A stretch of DNA of 64,000 bases from Sporomusaceae bacterium FL31. Its GTDB lineage: Bacteria; Bacillota; Negativicutes; DSM-1736; Dendrosporobacteraceae. Made by a program: the position numbers and the translations under genes. Numbering within the stretch: the first letter of the stretch is position 1; every line of letters starts with the position of its first letter. Location of the stretch: assembly GCA_003990955.1 (NCBI GenBank), contig BIFV01000007.1, positions 134,866-198,865 on the forward strand, written 5' to 3'. Shown here in pieces: positions 26,021 to 36,114 of this stretch. The notes beneath the pieces are model-generated. The model was given only the letters and a program-made list of their open reading frames with translations, did no database searches and was not told where the DNA came from.

Positions 26021-26575
26021 ATGGCAAGAATACAAAAAAAACAGCGACAACAACAATTAATCGAAAGAATTAAGTCTAGCCCGTTTCTTACAGATGAAGA
26101 ACTTGCTAGATTATTAGACGTTAGCATTCAGACCATTAGGCTAGACCGGTTAGAGCTTGGGATCCCTGAGCTTCGTGAAAGAACAAAACAAATGGCTGAA
26201 GATGCTCAAACGAAAGTTAAATCCATTGCCAAAGGTGAGGTTGTTGGCGAATTAATAGACTTGGAATTAGGCAAGACTGGGATTTCGATCATGAGTATTA
26301 CTCCAGAAATGGTATTTGAACGAACTCAGGTTGCCCGTGGTCATTATGTTTTTTCTCAGGCTAACTCGTTGGCTCTCGCTGTTATAGATGCACCTGCTGC
26401 TGTAACTGGAGTTGCTAATATTAAATATAAAACTCCGATTCGTATCGGTGAAAAATTAGTTGCAAAAGCAGAAGTTGTTAAACAAAGAGGCAATAAATAT
26501 TTCGTTTGGGTAAAGACTAGAAACGAAATGCAAGAAGTTTTTCGCGCTAAATTCATTATGGTTTCACTGGATTAA
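26021..26575 (+). CDS. fapR: Fatty acid and phospholipid biosynthesis repressor FapR
   Basis: DeoR-type helix-turn-helix at the N-terminus ([30 protein letters not shown], roughly residues 25-55), then a hotdog-fold domain that binds malonyl-CoA in known FapR. 184 residues from ATG 26021 after AGGTGATGG; an upstream in-frame GTG lies within the operator. First gene of a ten-gene run to rnc. plsX follows after 16 bases. Confidence 0.93.
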   Translation: MARIQKKQRQQQLIERIKSSPFLTDEELARLLDVSIQTIRLDRLELGIPELRERTKQMAEDAQTKVKSIAKGEVVGELIDLELGKTGISIMSITPEMVFERTQVARGHYVFSQANSLALAVIDAPAAVTGVANIKYKTPIRIGEKLVAKAEVVKQRGNKYFVWVKTRNEMQEVFRAKFIMVSLD

Positions 26576-26591
26576 TGAAGGGAGATACTCA

Positions 26592-27611
26592 ATGAGAGTT
26601 GCAGTTGACGCCATGGGGAGCGACTTCGCCCCAGAGCAGATCATATTAGGAGCAATAGAAGCTGCTAAAGAGTATCGATGTGACATAGTACTTGTTGGCG
26701 ATAAGGAAGAAATAGAAAAGTTTTTAGATAAAAGTGATACAAAAGATCTTAACATTAGCATTCAACATGCCAGTGAAGTGATTGAAATGCATGAACATCC
26801 AGGGGCAGCCGTTCGTAAAAAGAAAGATGCTTCAGTTGTGATCGCAACAAAGCTGGTTAAAGAAGGATTATGTGATGCTGTTATTTCAGCTGGTAGTACC
26901 GGGGCAGGAGTGGCAGCCGCCTTGTTTGGTTTAGGACGAATAAAAGGGATTGAACGACCAACGATCGCGACTCCAATGCCGAATCTCAATGGTACGACGG
27001 TGCTGCTGGATTCAGGAGCAAATGTTGATAGTAAGCCGAAACATTTAGTCCAGAGTGCTATCATGGGATCACTTTATGCCGAATATGTATTGGGAATTAA
27101 AAACCCCCGTGTAGGCTTATTAAATATCGGTGAAGAAGAGACTAAGGGAAATGAGCAAGCATTAGCGACTTATCCGTTGCTGCAGCAATTACAAACCGTT
27201 AACTTTATTGGTAATGCTGAAGGACGTGATATTCCTCGCGGAACTGTTGATGTTGTCGTATGTGATGGTTTCGTGGGCAACGTAGTGCTTAAGTTTGGTG
27301 AAGGCTTGGCTAGTGCTATTATGCAGCTTATAAAAGAAGCTATAAAAGATAGTGGTTTTTTGACTAAAGTTGCTTCGCTGATGGTATTGCCGGCTTTAAA
27401 AACATTAAAGAAGAAAATTGATTATGCGGAATATGGTGGAGCTCCCTTGTTGGGCGTTGATGGCTGCTTTATCATCTGTCATGGTAGTTCTAAAGCTAAA
27501 GCTATAAAAAATGCCATTCGAGTGGCCATTGAATTTACCGACAATAAAGTTGTTGAACATATTCGTGAGAATATTGCAAAGGAGGGGATTTTAACCAATG
27601 ATAGCGAATGA
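26592..27611 (+). CDS. plsX: Phosphate acyltransferase PlsX
   Basis: Makes acyl-phosphate from acyl-ACP for glycerol-3-phosphate acylation by PlsY; peripheral membrane enzyme. 339 residues. [17 protein letters not shown]-terminus, [14 protein letters not shown], and [17 protein letters not shown] are family signatures. Its last 14 bases overlap fabH. Confidence 0.96.
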   Translation: MRVAVDAMGSDFAPEQIILGAIEAAKEYRCDIVLVGDKEEIEKFLDKSDTKDLNISIQHASEVIEMHEHPGAAVRKKKDASVVIATKLVKEGLCDAVISAGSTGAGVAAALFGLGRIKGIERPTIATPMPNLNGTTVLLDSGANVDSKPKHLVQSAIMGSLYAEYVLGIKNPRVGLLNIGEEETKGNEQALATYPLLQQLQTVNFIGNAEGRDIPRGTVDVVVCDGFVGNVVLKFGEGLASAIMQLIKEAIKDSGFLTKVASLMVLPALKTLKKKIDYAEYGGAPLLGVDGCFIICHGSSKAKAIKNAIRVAIEFTDNKVVEHIRENIAKEGILTNDSE

Positions 27612-28602
27612 AAAATCAGTAGGGATAATTGGTACTGGTTCTTATGTGCCAGATAAAGTTGTCACAAACGCGGATCTTGAGAAAATTGTAGAAACTGCGG
27701 ATGAGTGGATTGTTGAACGTACTGGCATTAAGGAACGCAGAGTTGCAGAATCAACGATTGCAACATCTGATCTAGCCACCCGGGCCGCAGAAATTGCTAT
27801 GGCCGATGCAGGTATCACTGCCGATGAAATTGATTTGATTATTGTTGCTACAATTACGCCTGATATGTCTTTTCCGTCAGTAGCTTGTATTGTTCAAGAT
27901 AATCTTAAGGCTAAGAATGCGGCTGCTTTTGATTTGTCAGCTGCGTGTTCAGGATTTACTTATGGTTTGGTTGTTGGTAGTTTATTTATTAAGAATGGTG
28001 TATACAATAAAGTCTTAGTAATAGGTGCAGAAACTTTATCGAAAATTATTGACTGGAATGACCGCAATACTTGTATTCTCTTTGGCGATGGTGCAGGAGC
28101 GGCTGTTTTAGGGGTAGTAGAAAATGGATATGGTATCTTAGGAGTTGAGCTCGGTTCAGATGGATCTGGCGGTGATTTATTAAAACTGCCAGCAGGTGGA
28201 TCGCGTCAGCCGGCTTCTATAGAAACCTGTAATAATAGATTGCATTTTATTCATATGAATGGAAACGAAGTTTTCAAGTTTGCTGTTAAAATAATGGGCG
28301 AAGCTGCAGTTAAAGCCCTTGACGACGCTGGATTAAGCCCGAATGATATTGATTGCTTAATTCCCCATCAGGCTAATATTCGCATTATCCAATCAGCAGC
28401 TAAGCGTCTTAAAGTTCCAATGGAAAAGGTAATGGTAAATGTTGATAAGTATGGTAACACATCGGCCGCATCTATTCCGATTGCCTTAGACGAAGCTGCT
28501 AAAAACGGTAGAATTAAAAAAGATGACACCGTGGTATTGGTTGGTTTTGGAGCTGGACTGACTTGGGCGTCGTGTGTATTAAAATGGTGCAAGGAGGACT
28601 AA
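27598..28602 (+). CDS. fabH: 3-oxoacyl-ACP synthase III
   Basis: Starts each fatty acid by condensing an acyl-CoA with malonyl-ACP. 334 residues. Cys-His-Asn triad visible: [10 protein letters not shown] (Cys near 117), [10 protein letters not shown] and [12 protein letters not shown]. The start overlaps the end of plsX, with AAAGGAGGGG upstream. fabK follows directly. Confidence 0.97.
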   Translation: MIANEKSVGIIGTGSYVPDKVVTNADLEKIVETADEWIVERTGIKERRVAESTIATSDLATRAAEIAMADAGITADEIDLIIVATITPDMSFPSVACIVQDNLKAKNAAAFDLSAACSGFTYGLVVGSLFIKNGVYNKVLVIGAETLSKIIDWNDRNTCILFGDGAGAAVLGVVENGYGILGVELGSDGSGGDLLKLPAGGSRQPASIETCNNRLHFIHMNGNEVFKFAVKIMGEAAVKALDDAGLSPNDIDCLIPHQANIRIIQSAAKRLKVPMEKVMVNVDKYGNTSAASIPIALDEAAKNGRIKKDDTVVLVGFGAGLTWASCVLKWCKED

Positions 28603-29550
28603 ATGTTGTTGAATAGTAACATTTGCCAATTATTGAAGATTAAATACCCGATTTTACAAGGCGGTATGGCGTGGATTGCTACTGCAGAATTAGTGGCAGC
28701 AGTATCAAATGCCGGTGCTTTAGGCGTAATTGGTGCTGGGCATATGCCTCCTGATGCGCTTAGGAATGAGATCAAAAAGACAAAAGCGTTAACCTCGAAA
28801 CCTTTTGGGGTCAATATTATGCTGATGTCGCCATATGTTAAAGAAGTTATGCAGGTAGTTATTGAGGAACGTGTTCCAGTAGTTACGACTGGAGCTGGAA
28901 ATCCTGGCGAATATATCCCAGCCTTAAAAGAAATTGGCAGCAAAGTAATTCCTGTAGTAGCATCGGTAGCGCTGGCAAAGCGTTTGGAAAGAACTGGTGT
29001 TGATGCTCTGATTGCCGAAGGCATGGAGAGCGGCGGTCATGTCGGTGAAATTACGACAATGGCATTAGTACCGCAGATTGTCGATGCTGTTAGCATTCCT
29101 GTTATTGCTGCTGGCGGTATTGCTGATTCGCGTGGTGTGGTAGCTGCTTTTGCTTTAGGCGCTAAAGGAGTTCAAATTGGCTCCCGGTTTGTTGCTTCAC
29201 AGGAGTGTATTGCTCATGAAAATTATAAGCAAGCTGTATTGAAAGCTAAAGATCGCTCAACTATTGTGACAGGTGTATCTACTGGTCATCCGGTAAGGGT
29301 TATTGCTAATAAACTGACCCGTGAATACTCTGAAATGGAAAAACGTGGAGCAAGTGTGGAAGAATTGGAAGGTCTTGGTGCTGGTAAACTGAGAATTGCT
29401 GCACATGAAGGCGATGTCGATTATGGATCAGTCATGATCGGTCAAATAGCTGGAATGATTGATTGCGTAAAGTCAGTCGACAATATAATTCAGGATTTAG
29501 TGCAAGGAATACCAACAGTAATGACTGATATAAAAAATATTGTGGAATGA
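28603..29550 (+). CDS. fabK: Enoyl-ACP reductase II, FMN-dependent
   Basis: Reduces enoyl-ACP at the end of each elongation cycle; triclosan-insensitive alternative to FabI. 315-residue TIM barrel of the nitronate-monooxygenase fold: YPILQGGMAWIA at the N-terminus, AEGMESGGHVGEI with the catalytic His, and VIAAGGIADSRG plus GVQIGSRFVAS for FMN phosphate. Its place between fabH and fabD makes the enoyl-reductase assignment firm. No fabI occurs in the operon. Confidence 0.93.
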   Translation: MLLNSNICQLLKIKYPILQGGMAWIATAELVAAVSNAGALGVIGAGHMPPDALRNEIKKTKALTSKPFGVNIMLMSPYVKEVMQVVIEERVPVVTTGAGNPGEYIPALKEIGSKVIPVVASVALAKRLERTGVDALIAEGMESGGHVGEITTMALVPQIVDAVSIPVIAAGGIADSRGVVAAFALGAKGVQIGSRFVASQECIAHENYKQAVLKAKDRSTIVTGVSTGHPVRVIANKLTREYSEMEKRGASVEELEGLGAGKLRIAAHEGDVDYGSVMIGQIAGMIDCVKSVDNIIQDLVQGIPTVMTDIKNIVE

Positions 29551-29568
29551 TAATAAGGAGAAATCACT

Positions 29569-30513
29569 ATGGGGAAAGTTGCCTTTGTATTCCCCGGCCA
29601 AGGTTCGCAAGTGGTCGGAATGGGGAAAGAACTTTATGAAAGGTATGATGTTGCTAAGGAGTTATTCCATAAAGCAGATCAGGCCTTAGGCTACTCGATC
29701 ATGGACATGTGCTTCAATGGTCCAGAAGAGGAATTACGGAAAACATATAATACTCAACCAGCAATATTAACAATGAGTGTTATTTGCTATGAGCTATTAA
29801 AACAGCAGGGTGTAACACCTGATATTGTTGCCGGACATAGTTTGGGAGAATATTCAGCGTTAGTTGCAGCTGGTGCACTTGAGTTTAGTGATGCAGTACT
29901 GCTGGTTCATAAGCGTGGTCAGTTCATGCAACAGGCCGTGCCTATTGGCGAGGGTAGTATGGCTGCGATTTTGGGACTGGATCGAAATATCATTATTGAA
30001 ATTTGCGAGAAGGCTCAAGCTGAATTTGGTGCAGTGCAGGCAGTTAACTTTAATTGTCCTGGACAGGTCGTTATTGCTGGCAAAGTTCAAGCTGTTGAGA
30101 AAGCAGTTGAGATGCTTAAAGCCGCTGGTGCTAAACGCGCTGTTATGTTGCCTGTAAGCGCTCCTTTCCACAGTACACTGATGGAGCCTGCAGCCGCACA
30201 GCTAGCTGTAGAATTGGATAATATTGCAGTTCGTGATGCAGTTATCCCTGTGGTAGCCAACGTAGATGGTAAAATCGTAACAGCTGGTGGTGCTATTAAG
30301 AAGTTACTGGTTGAACAAGCAGCCAGCCCGGTTAAATGGGAAGATTGTGTTGCTGAAATGACAAATTATGGTGCTGATCTATTTGTTGAAGTTGGACCCG
30401 GTAAAGTTTTAACTGGATTTACTAAAAAAATTGCCAAAGAGGTTCAAAACCTTAACGTAGAAGATCATGCTTCATTAGAAAAAACCCTTGATTATTTCAA
30501 GGAGGTTCGCTAA
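29569..30513 (+). CDS. fabD: Malonyl-CoA:ACP transacylase
   Basis: Loads malonyl groups onto ACP. 314 residues. Serine hydrolase motif AGHSLGEYSALVAAG near residue 90, N-terminal VFPGQGSQVVGMG, QAVNFNCPGQVVIAG, and the His in SAPFHSTLM. Shine-Dalgarno ATAAGGAG. fabG begins just after the stop. Confidence 0.96.
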   Translation: MGKVAFVFPGQGSQVVGMGKELYERYDVAKELFHKADQALGYSIMDMCFNGPEEELRKTYNTQPAILTMSVICYELLKQQGVTPDIVAGHSLGEYSALVAAGALEFSDAVLLVHKRGQFMQQAVPIGEGSMAAILGLDRNIIIEICEKAQAEFGAVQAVNFNCPGQVVIAGKVQAVEKAVEMLKAAGAKRAVMLPVSAPFHSTLMEPAAAQLAVELDNIAVRDAVIPVVANVDGKIVTAGGAIKKLLVEQAASPVKWEDCVAEMTNYGADLFVEVGPGKVLTGFTKKIAKEVQNLNVEDHASLEKTLDYFKEVR

Positions 30514-30514
30514 A

Positions 30515-31258
30515 ATGCATTTAGATGGTAAAGTGGCACTTATTACCGGTGCTTCCAGAGGGATTGGCCGCTCTGTAGCGATTGACTTAGCTAAGGCTGG
30601 TGCTAAAGTTGTCATCAATTATGCTGGCAATGTGGCTGCAGCACAAGAGGTTGAACAGACTATTCGGTTAGCTGGCGGCGAAGCTATCATAGTTCAAGGC
30701 GATGTTGCAAATACTGAGGCTGTCGAAGCAATGGTTAATCAAGTCATGGATCGTTTCGGGCGTATTGATATCTTGGTTAATAATGCAGGTATTACGCGTG
30801 ATAACTTATTAATGCGTATGAAAGAAGCCGATTGGGATGCCGTTATGAATACCAACCTGAAAGGTATCTTTAATTGCACAAAAACAGTATCACGTATTAT
30901 GATGAAGCAAAAAAGCGGCAAAATTATTAATATGACATCTGTCGTAGGCTTAACTGGAAATGCCGGTCAAGCAAACTATGCGGCCGCTAAAGCTGGAGTA
31001 ATTGGTTTTACTAAGTCCATGGCAAAAGAACTGGCTTCACGTGGGATCACTGTTAATGCAGTAGCACCAGGATTCATTGCTACAGATATGACATCCATCT
31101 TATCGGAACAACTTAAGACTGAGCTAACAACAAGAATTCCGTTAGGTCGGTTAGGTTCTCCTGAAGATATTTCTGCTGCCGTGTTATTCTTAGTTTCAGA
31201 GGCAGCAAACTATATTACTGGTCAAACTTTGAATGTTGATGGCGGTATGGTAATGTAA
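30515..31258 (+). CDS. fabG: 3-oxoacyl-ACP reductase
   Basis: NADPH-dependent keto reduction of the elongating chain. 247-residue short-chain dehydrogenase from ATG 30515 (AAGGAGG upstream, inside the fabD end). [10 protein letters not shown] nucleotide loop, [10 protein letters not shown], and catalytic Ser-Tyr-Lys with [20 protein letters not shown]. Confidence 0.97.
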   Translation: MHLDGKVALITGASRGIGRSVAIDLAKAGAKVVINYAGNVAAAQEVEQTIRLAGGEAIIVQGDVANTEAVEAMVNQVMDRFGRIDILVNNAGITRDNLLMRMKEADWDAVMNTNLKGIFNCTKTVSRIMMKQKSGKIINMTSVVGLTGNAGQANYAAAKAGVIGFTKSMAKELASRGITVNAVAPGFIATDMTSILSEQLKTELTTRIPLGRLGSPEDISAAVLFLVSEAANYITGQTLNVDGGMVM

Positions 31259-31283
31259 AAACCCTTGGAAGGAGGTGAATATC

Positions 31284-31520
31284 ATGACAACTTTTGAAAA
31301 AGTAAAAGAAATCGTAGTAGAACAACTTGGCGTTGATGAAGCTGATGTTGCTATAGATTCCACTTTTATCGATGATTTGGGTGCAGATTCGCTTGATATT
31401 GTTGAGTTGATTATGGCGTTTGAAGAGGAATTTAATATTGAGATTCCTGACGAGATAGCCGAAAAGATTAAAACAGTAAAAGACGCTGTGACCTACATAG
31501 ACCAAGAGAAGCAAGGCTAA
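31284..31520 (+). CDS. acpP: Acyl carrier protein
   Basis: 78 acidic residues from ATG 31284 after AAGGAGGTG. The 4'-phosphopantetheine attachment serine lies in [11 protein letters not shown] near residue 38. It is followed by a hairpin within the operon (31538-31575). Confidence 0.97.
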   Translation: MTTFEKVKEIVVEQLGVDEADVAIDSTFIDDLGADSLDIVELIMAFEEEFNIEIPDEIAEKIKTVKDAVTYIDQEKQG

Positions 31521-31537
31521 AGATATTACCGTAATGA

Positions 31538-31575
31538 GAAAGTCCCGTGAAAGCTCCTTTTACGGGACTTTCTTA
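31538..31575 (+). terminator. Hairpin inside the fab operon after acpP
   Basis: GAAAGTCCCGT (31538-31548) pairs with ACGGGACTTTC (31562-31572), then TTA. The T-run is short, so it may be a partial terminator or an RNA-stabilising 3' end that raises the acpP transcript over fabF. Confidence 0.7.
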
Positions 31576-31610
31576 AAGGTAATGCGTTACTTGAATGGAG
31601 GAGTTATTTC

Positions 31611-32558
31611 TTGAAACTTCCAGAGCTTAAAATTGGCCATCTTGTGGCTAAAGTCCCCATCATACAGGGGGGAATGGCAATACGAATTTCTACAGCACGT
31701 CTGGCAGCAGCCGTAGCTGAAGAAGGTGGTATTGGTCTTATTGCTGCATCTGGTATGACTTTTGATGAGTTACGTTATGAAATCCGTTTAGCTCGTTCCT
31801 TGACAAAGGGAATCATTGGAATTAATGCAATGGTTGCCGCAAGACAATTTGCTGGTCTTGTTAAAACTGCTATTGATGAAGGTATTGATTTAGTAGTAGC
31901 AGGCGCTGGCTTCTCTCGTGATGTCTTTGCGCTTGGTAAAGAGTCAGGAACACCAATTGTTACAATGGTTTCGTCAGTTAAAGTAGCTAAAATTTCCGAA
32001 AAACTAGGTGCTGCTGCTGTTGTTGTTGAAGGCAAAGAAGCCGGTGGACATCTTGGTACAGATCAACCCATGAGATCCTTACTACCCGATATAAAAAATG
32101 CAGTTAACATTCCAGTAATTGGTGCTGGCGGAGTTATGTCAGGTCAAGATATTGTAGACGTACTTAAACTTGGAGCTGATGGTGTCCAAATGGGGACAAG
32201 ATTTGCTGCCAGCGTAGAATCTAATGCTTCCCCTGCTTTAAAAGAATTTTATTTAAAATCTAAAGCTGAAGATATCGTATTAATTAAAAGTCCTGTAGGT
32301 CTCCCAGGGCAAGCCGTAAATAATCCTTTTGCTCAGAAAATTATTGAAGGTACTGTACCAGTGCCTGATTCTTGTGATGCCTGTCTTAAACATTGTGCAA
32401 AGAATTTTTGTATTATCAAAGCGCTTATTCGCGCACAGCAGGGAGACGTAGAATCGGGATTAGTATTTTCGGGTGAGTGCATTCATAAAATAGAAGAAAT
32501 ACTACCAGTAAAAGAAATATTTGCTAGACTTCTTAAAGAAGTTGAAGCCATAAATTAG
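31611..32558 (+). CDS. FabK-like flavin oxidoreductase with cysteine-rich tail
   Basis: Second nitronate-monooxygenase/FabK-type protein of this operon, 315 residues, TTG start after GGAGGAG. VPIIQGGMAIRIS, VVEGKEAGGHLG and VIGAGGVMSGQDIVD show the FMN barrel. Unlike FabK it has CDACLKHCAKNFCIIKAL near residue 265-285, with C-x2-C-x3-C-x4-C spacing, then GECIHKIEEILPVKEI. Relatives with similar tails are annotated nitronate monooxygenase; a bound metal or Fe-S centre is possible but unproven. Placement between acpP and fabF suggests a lipid or redox role. Confidence 0.8.
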   Translation: MKLPELKIGHLVAKVPIIQGGMAIRISTARLAAAVAEEGGIGLIAASGMTFDELRYEIRLARSLTKGIIGINAMVAARQFAGLVKTAIDEGIDLVVAGAGFSRDVFALGKESGTPIVTMVSSVKVAKISEKLGAAAVVVEGKEAGGHLGTDQPMRSLLPDIKNAVNIPVIGAGGVMSGQDIVDVLKLGADGVQMGTRFAASVESNASPALKEFYLKSKAEDIVLIKSPVGLPGQAVNNPFAQKIIEGTVPVPDSCDACLKHCAKNFCIIKALIRAQQGDVESGLVFSGECIHKIEEILPVKEIFARLLKEVEAIN

Positions 32559-32572
32559 CGAGGTGATTTGGT

Positions 32573-33814
32573 TTGAATAAGAGAGTTGTAGTTACAGGTA
32601 TAGGCGCTATTACACCTGTTGGTATTGGTAAAGATGAGTTTTGGCAATCTCTATTAGCAGGAAAGTCTGGGATTGGTCCAATCACCCGTTTTGATGCAAG
32701 TGAATATACAACACGGATAGCTGGTGAAGTAAACGATTTTGAACCAGCAAAGTATATAGACAAAAAAGAAGCCAAACGTATGGATCGATGCACGCAATTT
32801 GCTGTCGCTGCTACTAGAATGGCCTTTGAAGATTCTGGTATGGATCTTGATAAGACAGACCGCACTCGTGTGGGTGTGGTTGTAGGAACTGGTATTGGCG
32901 GCATTGATACACTGCATGATCAATACAAAACTTTATTTGATAAAGGACCTGGACGGATAAGTCCATTCTTTGTTCCAATGATGATTGCCAACATGGCCGC
33001 TGGACAAACTTCAATTACATTTGGTCTTCAAGGACCAAGCACTTGCGTTGTTACTGCTTGCGCAACAGGAACAAATTCAATTGGTGATGCTTTTAAAATT
33101 ATTCAACGTGGTGACGCGGATGTCATGGTAGCCGGTGGAACCGAGGCTTGTATTTCACCAGCCGCTGTTGCAGGTTTTTGTGCCATGAAAGCCATGTCAA
33201 CTCGTAATGATGAGCCACAAAGAGCTTCTCGACCATTCGAGAAAGAACGTAATGGATTTGTTATGGGAGAAGGCTCAGGAATTGTAATTCTTGAAAGCCT
33301 GGAACATGCATTAGCTCGCGGTGCGCATATTTATGCCGAAGTAGCTGGTTATGGCTTTAATGCTGATGCCTATCATATTACTGCTCCAGCACCTGAGGGA
33401 GTTCAAGCAGCAAAATGTATGGAAATGGCGATTAAAGATGCGGGAATGCTGCCAAGTGATGTAAGCTACATTAACGCTCATGGTACGTCTACTCCTTTAA
33501 ATGATAAAAATGAGTCATTAGCAATAAAATCACTGTTTGGTGATCACGCTTATAAATTAACGGTTAGTTCAATTAAGTCAATGACAGGGCATTTACTTGG
33601 TGCAGCTGGTGGCATTGAAGCCATTGCATCTGTTTTAAGCGTTGCCAATGATATCGTTCCCCCAACCATCAATTATGAAACTCCTGATGGTGATTTAGAT
33701 TTAGACTATGTTCCTAATGAAGCACGTAAGCAAGTGGTTAACGTTGCCATCTCAAACTCTTTCGGTTTTGGTGGACATAATGCCACAATTCTGGTTAAAA
33801 AGTATAAGCCCTAA
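32573..33814 (+). CDS. fabF: 3-oxoacyl-ACP synthase II
   Basis: Elongating condensing enzyme. 413 residues, TTG start after [20 protein letters not shown] holds the active cysteine near 164; [13 protein letters not shown] and [15 protein letters not shown] carry the two histidines. rnc starts six bases after the stop. Confidence 0.97.
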   Translation: MNKRVVVTGIGAITPVGIGKDEFWQSLLAGKSGIGPITRFDASEYTTRIAGEVNDFEPAKYIDKKEAKRMDRCTQFAVAATRMAFEDSGMDLDKTDRTRVGVVVGTGIGGIDTLHDQYKTLFDKGPGRISPFFVPMMIANMAAGQTSITFGLQGPSTCVVTACATGTNSIGDAFKIIQRGDADVMVAGGTEACISPAAVAGFCAMKAMSTRNDEPQRASRPFEKERNGFVMGEGSGIVILESLEHALARGAHIYAEVAGYGFNADAYHITAPAPEGVQAAKCMEMAIKDAGMLPSDVSYINAHGTSTPLNDKNESLAIKSLFGDHAYKLTVSSIKSMTGHLLGAAGGIEAIASVLSVANDIVPPTINYETPDGDLDLDYVPNEARKQVVNVAISNSFGFGGHNATILVKKYKP

Positions 33815-33819
33815 CAGCT

Positions 33820-34545
33820 ATGAACAGTAGATTAGATAGACAACGATTGTCAGCGCTTGTTGCTCTTTGCGAGCATTTAGGTGTTAAAATAACTAATTTA
33901 GAACTACTTCACCAAGCCCTCATTCACACTTCTTTTGCTAATGAGACTAAAGGTGCCGGTGTAATTCACAACGAGCGTCTGGAGTTTCTTGGTGATGCAG
34001 TTTTAGATTTAGTGATTAGTGAGTATTTGTTCAGGCAGTTTCCTAATTTACCTGAGGGAGAACTTACTAAAGCTCGAGCGGCTATAGTCTGCGAAGCAAC
34101 AATTGCTAGTCGTGCGGCGGCTCTAAATATTGGACAATACTTGCTCTTAGGAAAAGGTGAACTAGTATCAGGCGGTAGGGAACGAATTTCTATTCTGGCA
34201 GATTCGTTTGAAGCAATTATCGGTGCAATATATTTGGATGGTGGGTTTTCTGCAGCTTCTGCTTTTGTGCTAAATCAACTACGTAATCACTTAGCATTAG
34301 TTGAAAGTGGTGATTATGTCAAAGATTATAAAACTTTATTGCAGGAAGTTGTCCAGCGCAATAATGATAGTCGTATTATCTATGAGATTATTGCCGAACG
34401 AGGTCCTGATCATGACAAGGTTTTTGAGATAGCTGTTTTAGTAAATTCTAAACAGCTTGGGATTGGACTCGGAAAAAGTAAAAAAGAAGCTGAACAACAG
34501 GCCGCCAAACAGGCTTTGACGAAATTAAATTCAGTTGCTAACTAA
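33820..34545 (+). CDS. rnc: Ribonuclease III
   Basis: Cleaves double-stranded RNA in rRNA and mRNA processing. 241 residues. The catalytic signature HNERLEFLGDAVLDLVISEYL is near residue 45, ADSFEAIIGAIYLDGG supplies the second acidic cluster, and a double-stranded RNA-binding domain occupies the last 70 residues. Last gene of the fap operon. Confidence 0.97.
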   Translation: MNSRLDRQRLSALVALCEHLGVKITNLELLHQALIHTSFANETKGAGVIHNERLEFLGDAVLDLVISEYLFRQFPNLPEGELTKARAAIVCEATIASRAAALNIGQYLLLGKGELVSGGRERISILADSFEAIIGAIYLDGGFSAASAFVLNQLRNHLALVESGDYVKDYKTLLQEVVQRNNDSRIIYEIIAERGPDHDKVFEIAVLVNSKQLGIGLGKSKKEAEQQAAKQALTKLNSVAN

Positions 34546-34575
34546 AAGCTGGGTGACCTAAAGGTCACCCAGCTT
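34544..34575 (+). terminator. Strong hairpin after rnc, no clear T-run
   Basis: Perfect 14-bp stem (34544-34557 / 34562-34575) with loop TAAA, starting inside the rnc stop. The bases after it (ACTATAG) are not T-rich, so it may be a weak terminator, or an RNase III target that autoregulates rnc. Confidence 0.6.
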
Positions 34576-34591
34576 TACTATAGGGGTAGTC

Positions 34592-35644
34592 ATGAAAAAC
34601 TATATTATTCCAATATTTATACCGCATTATGGCTGTACTCATGAATGTATTTTTTGTAATCAGCGTAAAATTACTGGCATAGAAAGTCCAATTTCGCCGG
34701 CTCAAATTATGAATACTATTGAAGAACATTTAAACATGATCACCCAGCCACGCAAAATTGAGGTGGCTTTTTATGGTGGCAGTTTCACCGCTTTACCTAT
34801 TAACACTCAGCGTGATTTGCTTATGCCAGCATACAACGTTTTGAAGAACGGAAAAATCCACACCATTCGAATTTCAACACGACCGGATTGCATTAATACA
34901 GAGATTGTGACTTTTTTATGCTCCTTTGGTGTGGAGACAATTGAACTGGGTGTTCAATCTCTTGATGATAAGGTCTTACAATCGGCTTGTAGGGGCCATA
35001 CCACACAAGATGTATTGAATGCAGTCGCGGTTATCCGTCAATACCCACTAAAATGTGGTCTGCAATTAATGCCAGGATTACCGGGTGAAGATTTCAACAG
35101 TTTAATCAATACTGCTATAAAAACTGTGCAAATTAGGCCTGACTTTGCGAGAATATACCCTACAATAGTGATTGCCAACACGAAACTAGCTGAGCTATAT
35201 CATCAAGGAGAATATCAACCGCTATCTTTAGATCAGGCAGTAAAACGGGCGAGCTATTTAAAGCTACTATTTGAACGTAACGGAATTACAGTCATCCGTA
35301 CCGGCTTACAAGCGACAACAGATCTGGATAACAGTGAAGTTGTTCTGGGCGGACCTTATCATCCGGCATTTGGTGAGTTAGTAGACAGCTATTTATTCAA
35401 AATCCTCATCACACAGTGCTTTGATCAGCTTTCTGGAAATAAAATGGAGATTGTTATTCATCATCATATTAAGGATACTTCTAAAATTCGCGGTTTAAAT
35501 AATGGAAATATTTTCAAATGGCATTGCGAGTATACGTTTAACAGAATTATCTTAGTTCAGGATGGTTTGAAGTTAGGCGAAGTAGTTATTGAACACAATC
35601 ATGACAAATATACATTAAATAAATTTATGCTAGAGCATGTTTAA
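34592..35644 (+). CDS. Radical SAM protein (Elp3/YhcC-like)
   Basis: 350 residues. IPHYGCTHECIFCNQRKITG carries the CxxxCxxC Fe-S cluster that binds S-adenosylmethionine; YGGSFTALP and RISTRPDCIN follow, and LGVQSLDDKVLQ is the Elp3/HemN-type signature. The C-terminal part lacks a clear acetyltransferase domain, so it is a shortened Elp3 relative. It is often found between rnc and smc in clostridia. Substrate unknown. Confidence 0.85.
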   Translation: MKNYIIPIFIPHYGCTHECIFCNQRKITGIESPISPAQIMNTIEEHLNMITQPRKIEVAFYGGSFTALPINTQRDLLMPAYNVLKNGKIHTIRISTRPDCINTEIVTFLCSFGVETIELGVQSLDDKVLQSACRGHTTQDVLNAVAVIRQYPLKCGLQLMPGLPGEDFNSLINTAIKTVQIRPDFARIYPTIVIANTKLAELYHQGEYQPLSLDQAVKRASYLKLLFERNGITVIRTGLQATTDLDNSEVVLGGPYHPAFGELVDSYLFKILITQCFDQLSGNKMEIVIHHHIKDTSKIRGLNNGNIFKWHCEYTFNRIILVQDGLKLGEVVIEHNHDKYTLNKFMLEHV

Positions 35645-35721
35645 TTTTACAAAGCAGGAATTTTTAGGAAAAACGCAGAATACTTTTAGATATAAGCCCT
35701 TACACTAAAGGAGGTTAACTA

Positions 35722-35982
35722 ATGGAGGTTCTTAAAGTATCTGCACAATCAAATCCCAAATCTGTAGCAGGCGCTCTAGCTGCTGTTCTTAGAGAAAGAG
35801 GAACCGCTGAGGTTCAGGCAGTTGGCGCAGGGGCCGTCAATCAGGCTATAAAAGCAATTGCAATTGCTCGTGGTTTTGTTGCGCCCAATGGTATTGATCT
35901 TATTAGTGTTCCTGCCTTTGCTGAAATTACAATCGAAGGGGAAGAACGAACTGCGATTCGCTTTATTGTTGAACCGCGCTAG
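35722..35982 (+). CDS. spoVS: Stage V sporulation protein S
   Basis: 86 residues with the near-invariant MEVLKVSAQSNPKSVAGALA start and the AVGAGAVNQAIKAIAIARGF helix of the SpoVS/Alba-like family. It influences septation, coat assembly and late spore development in B. subtilis. ATG after AAAGGAGG. Flanked by a strong terminator; an independent unit. Confidence 0.95.
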   Translation: MEVLKVSAQSNPKSVAGALAAVLRERGTAEVQAVGAGAVNQAIKAIAIARGFVAPNGIDLISVPAFAEITIEGEERTAIRFIVEPR

Positions 35983-35999
35983 GTTAGTGAGCTGAGTTT

Positions 36000-36030
36000 A
36001 AAACCTGTTTGCTTGGCAAACAGGTTTTTT
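36000..36030 (+). terminator. Terminator of spoVS
   Basis: AAAACCTGTTTGC, loop TTG, GCAAACAGGTTTTTT: 13-bp perfect stem with T-run. Confidence 0.93.
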
Positions 36031-36114
36031 GCTATTCTAGTTCGATTGTTTCATGTATAATTATTATGAATATATTGCTGTACTCAGAATAGATGTATTG
36101 GATTGGTGATTTAT

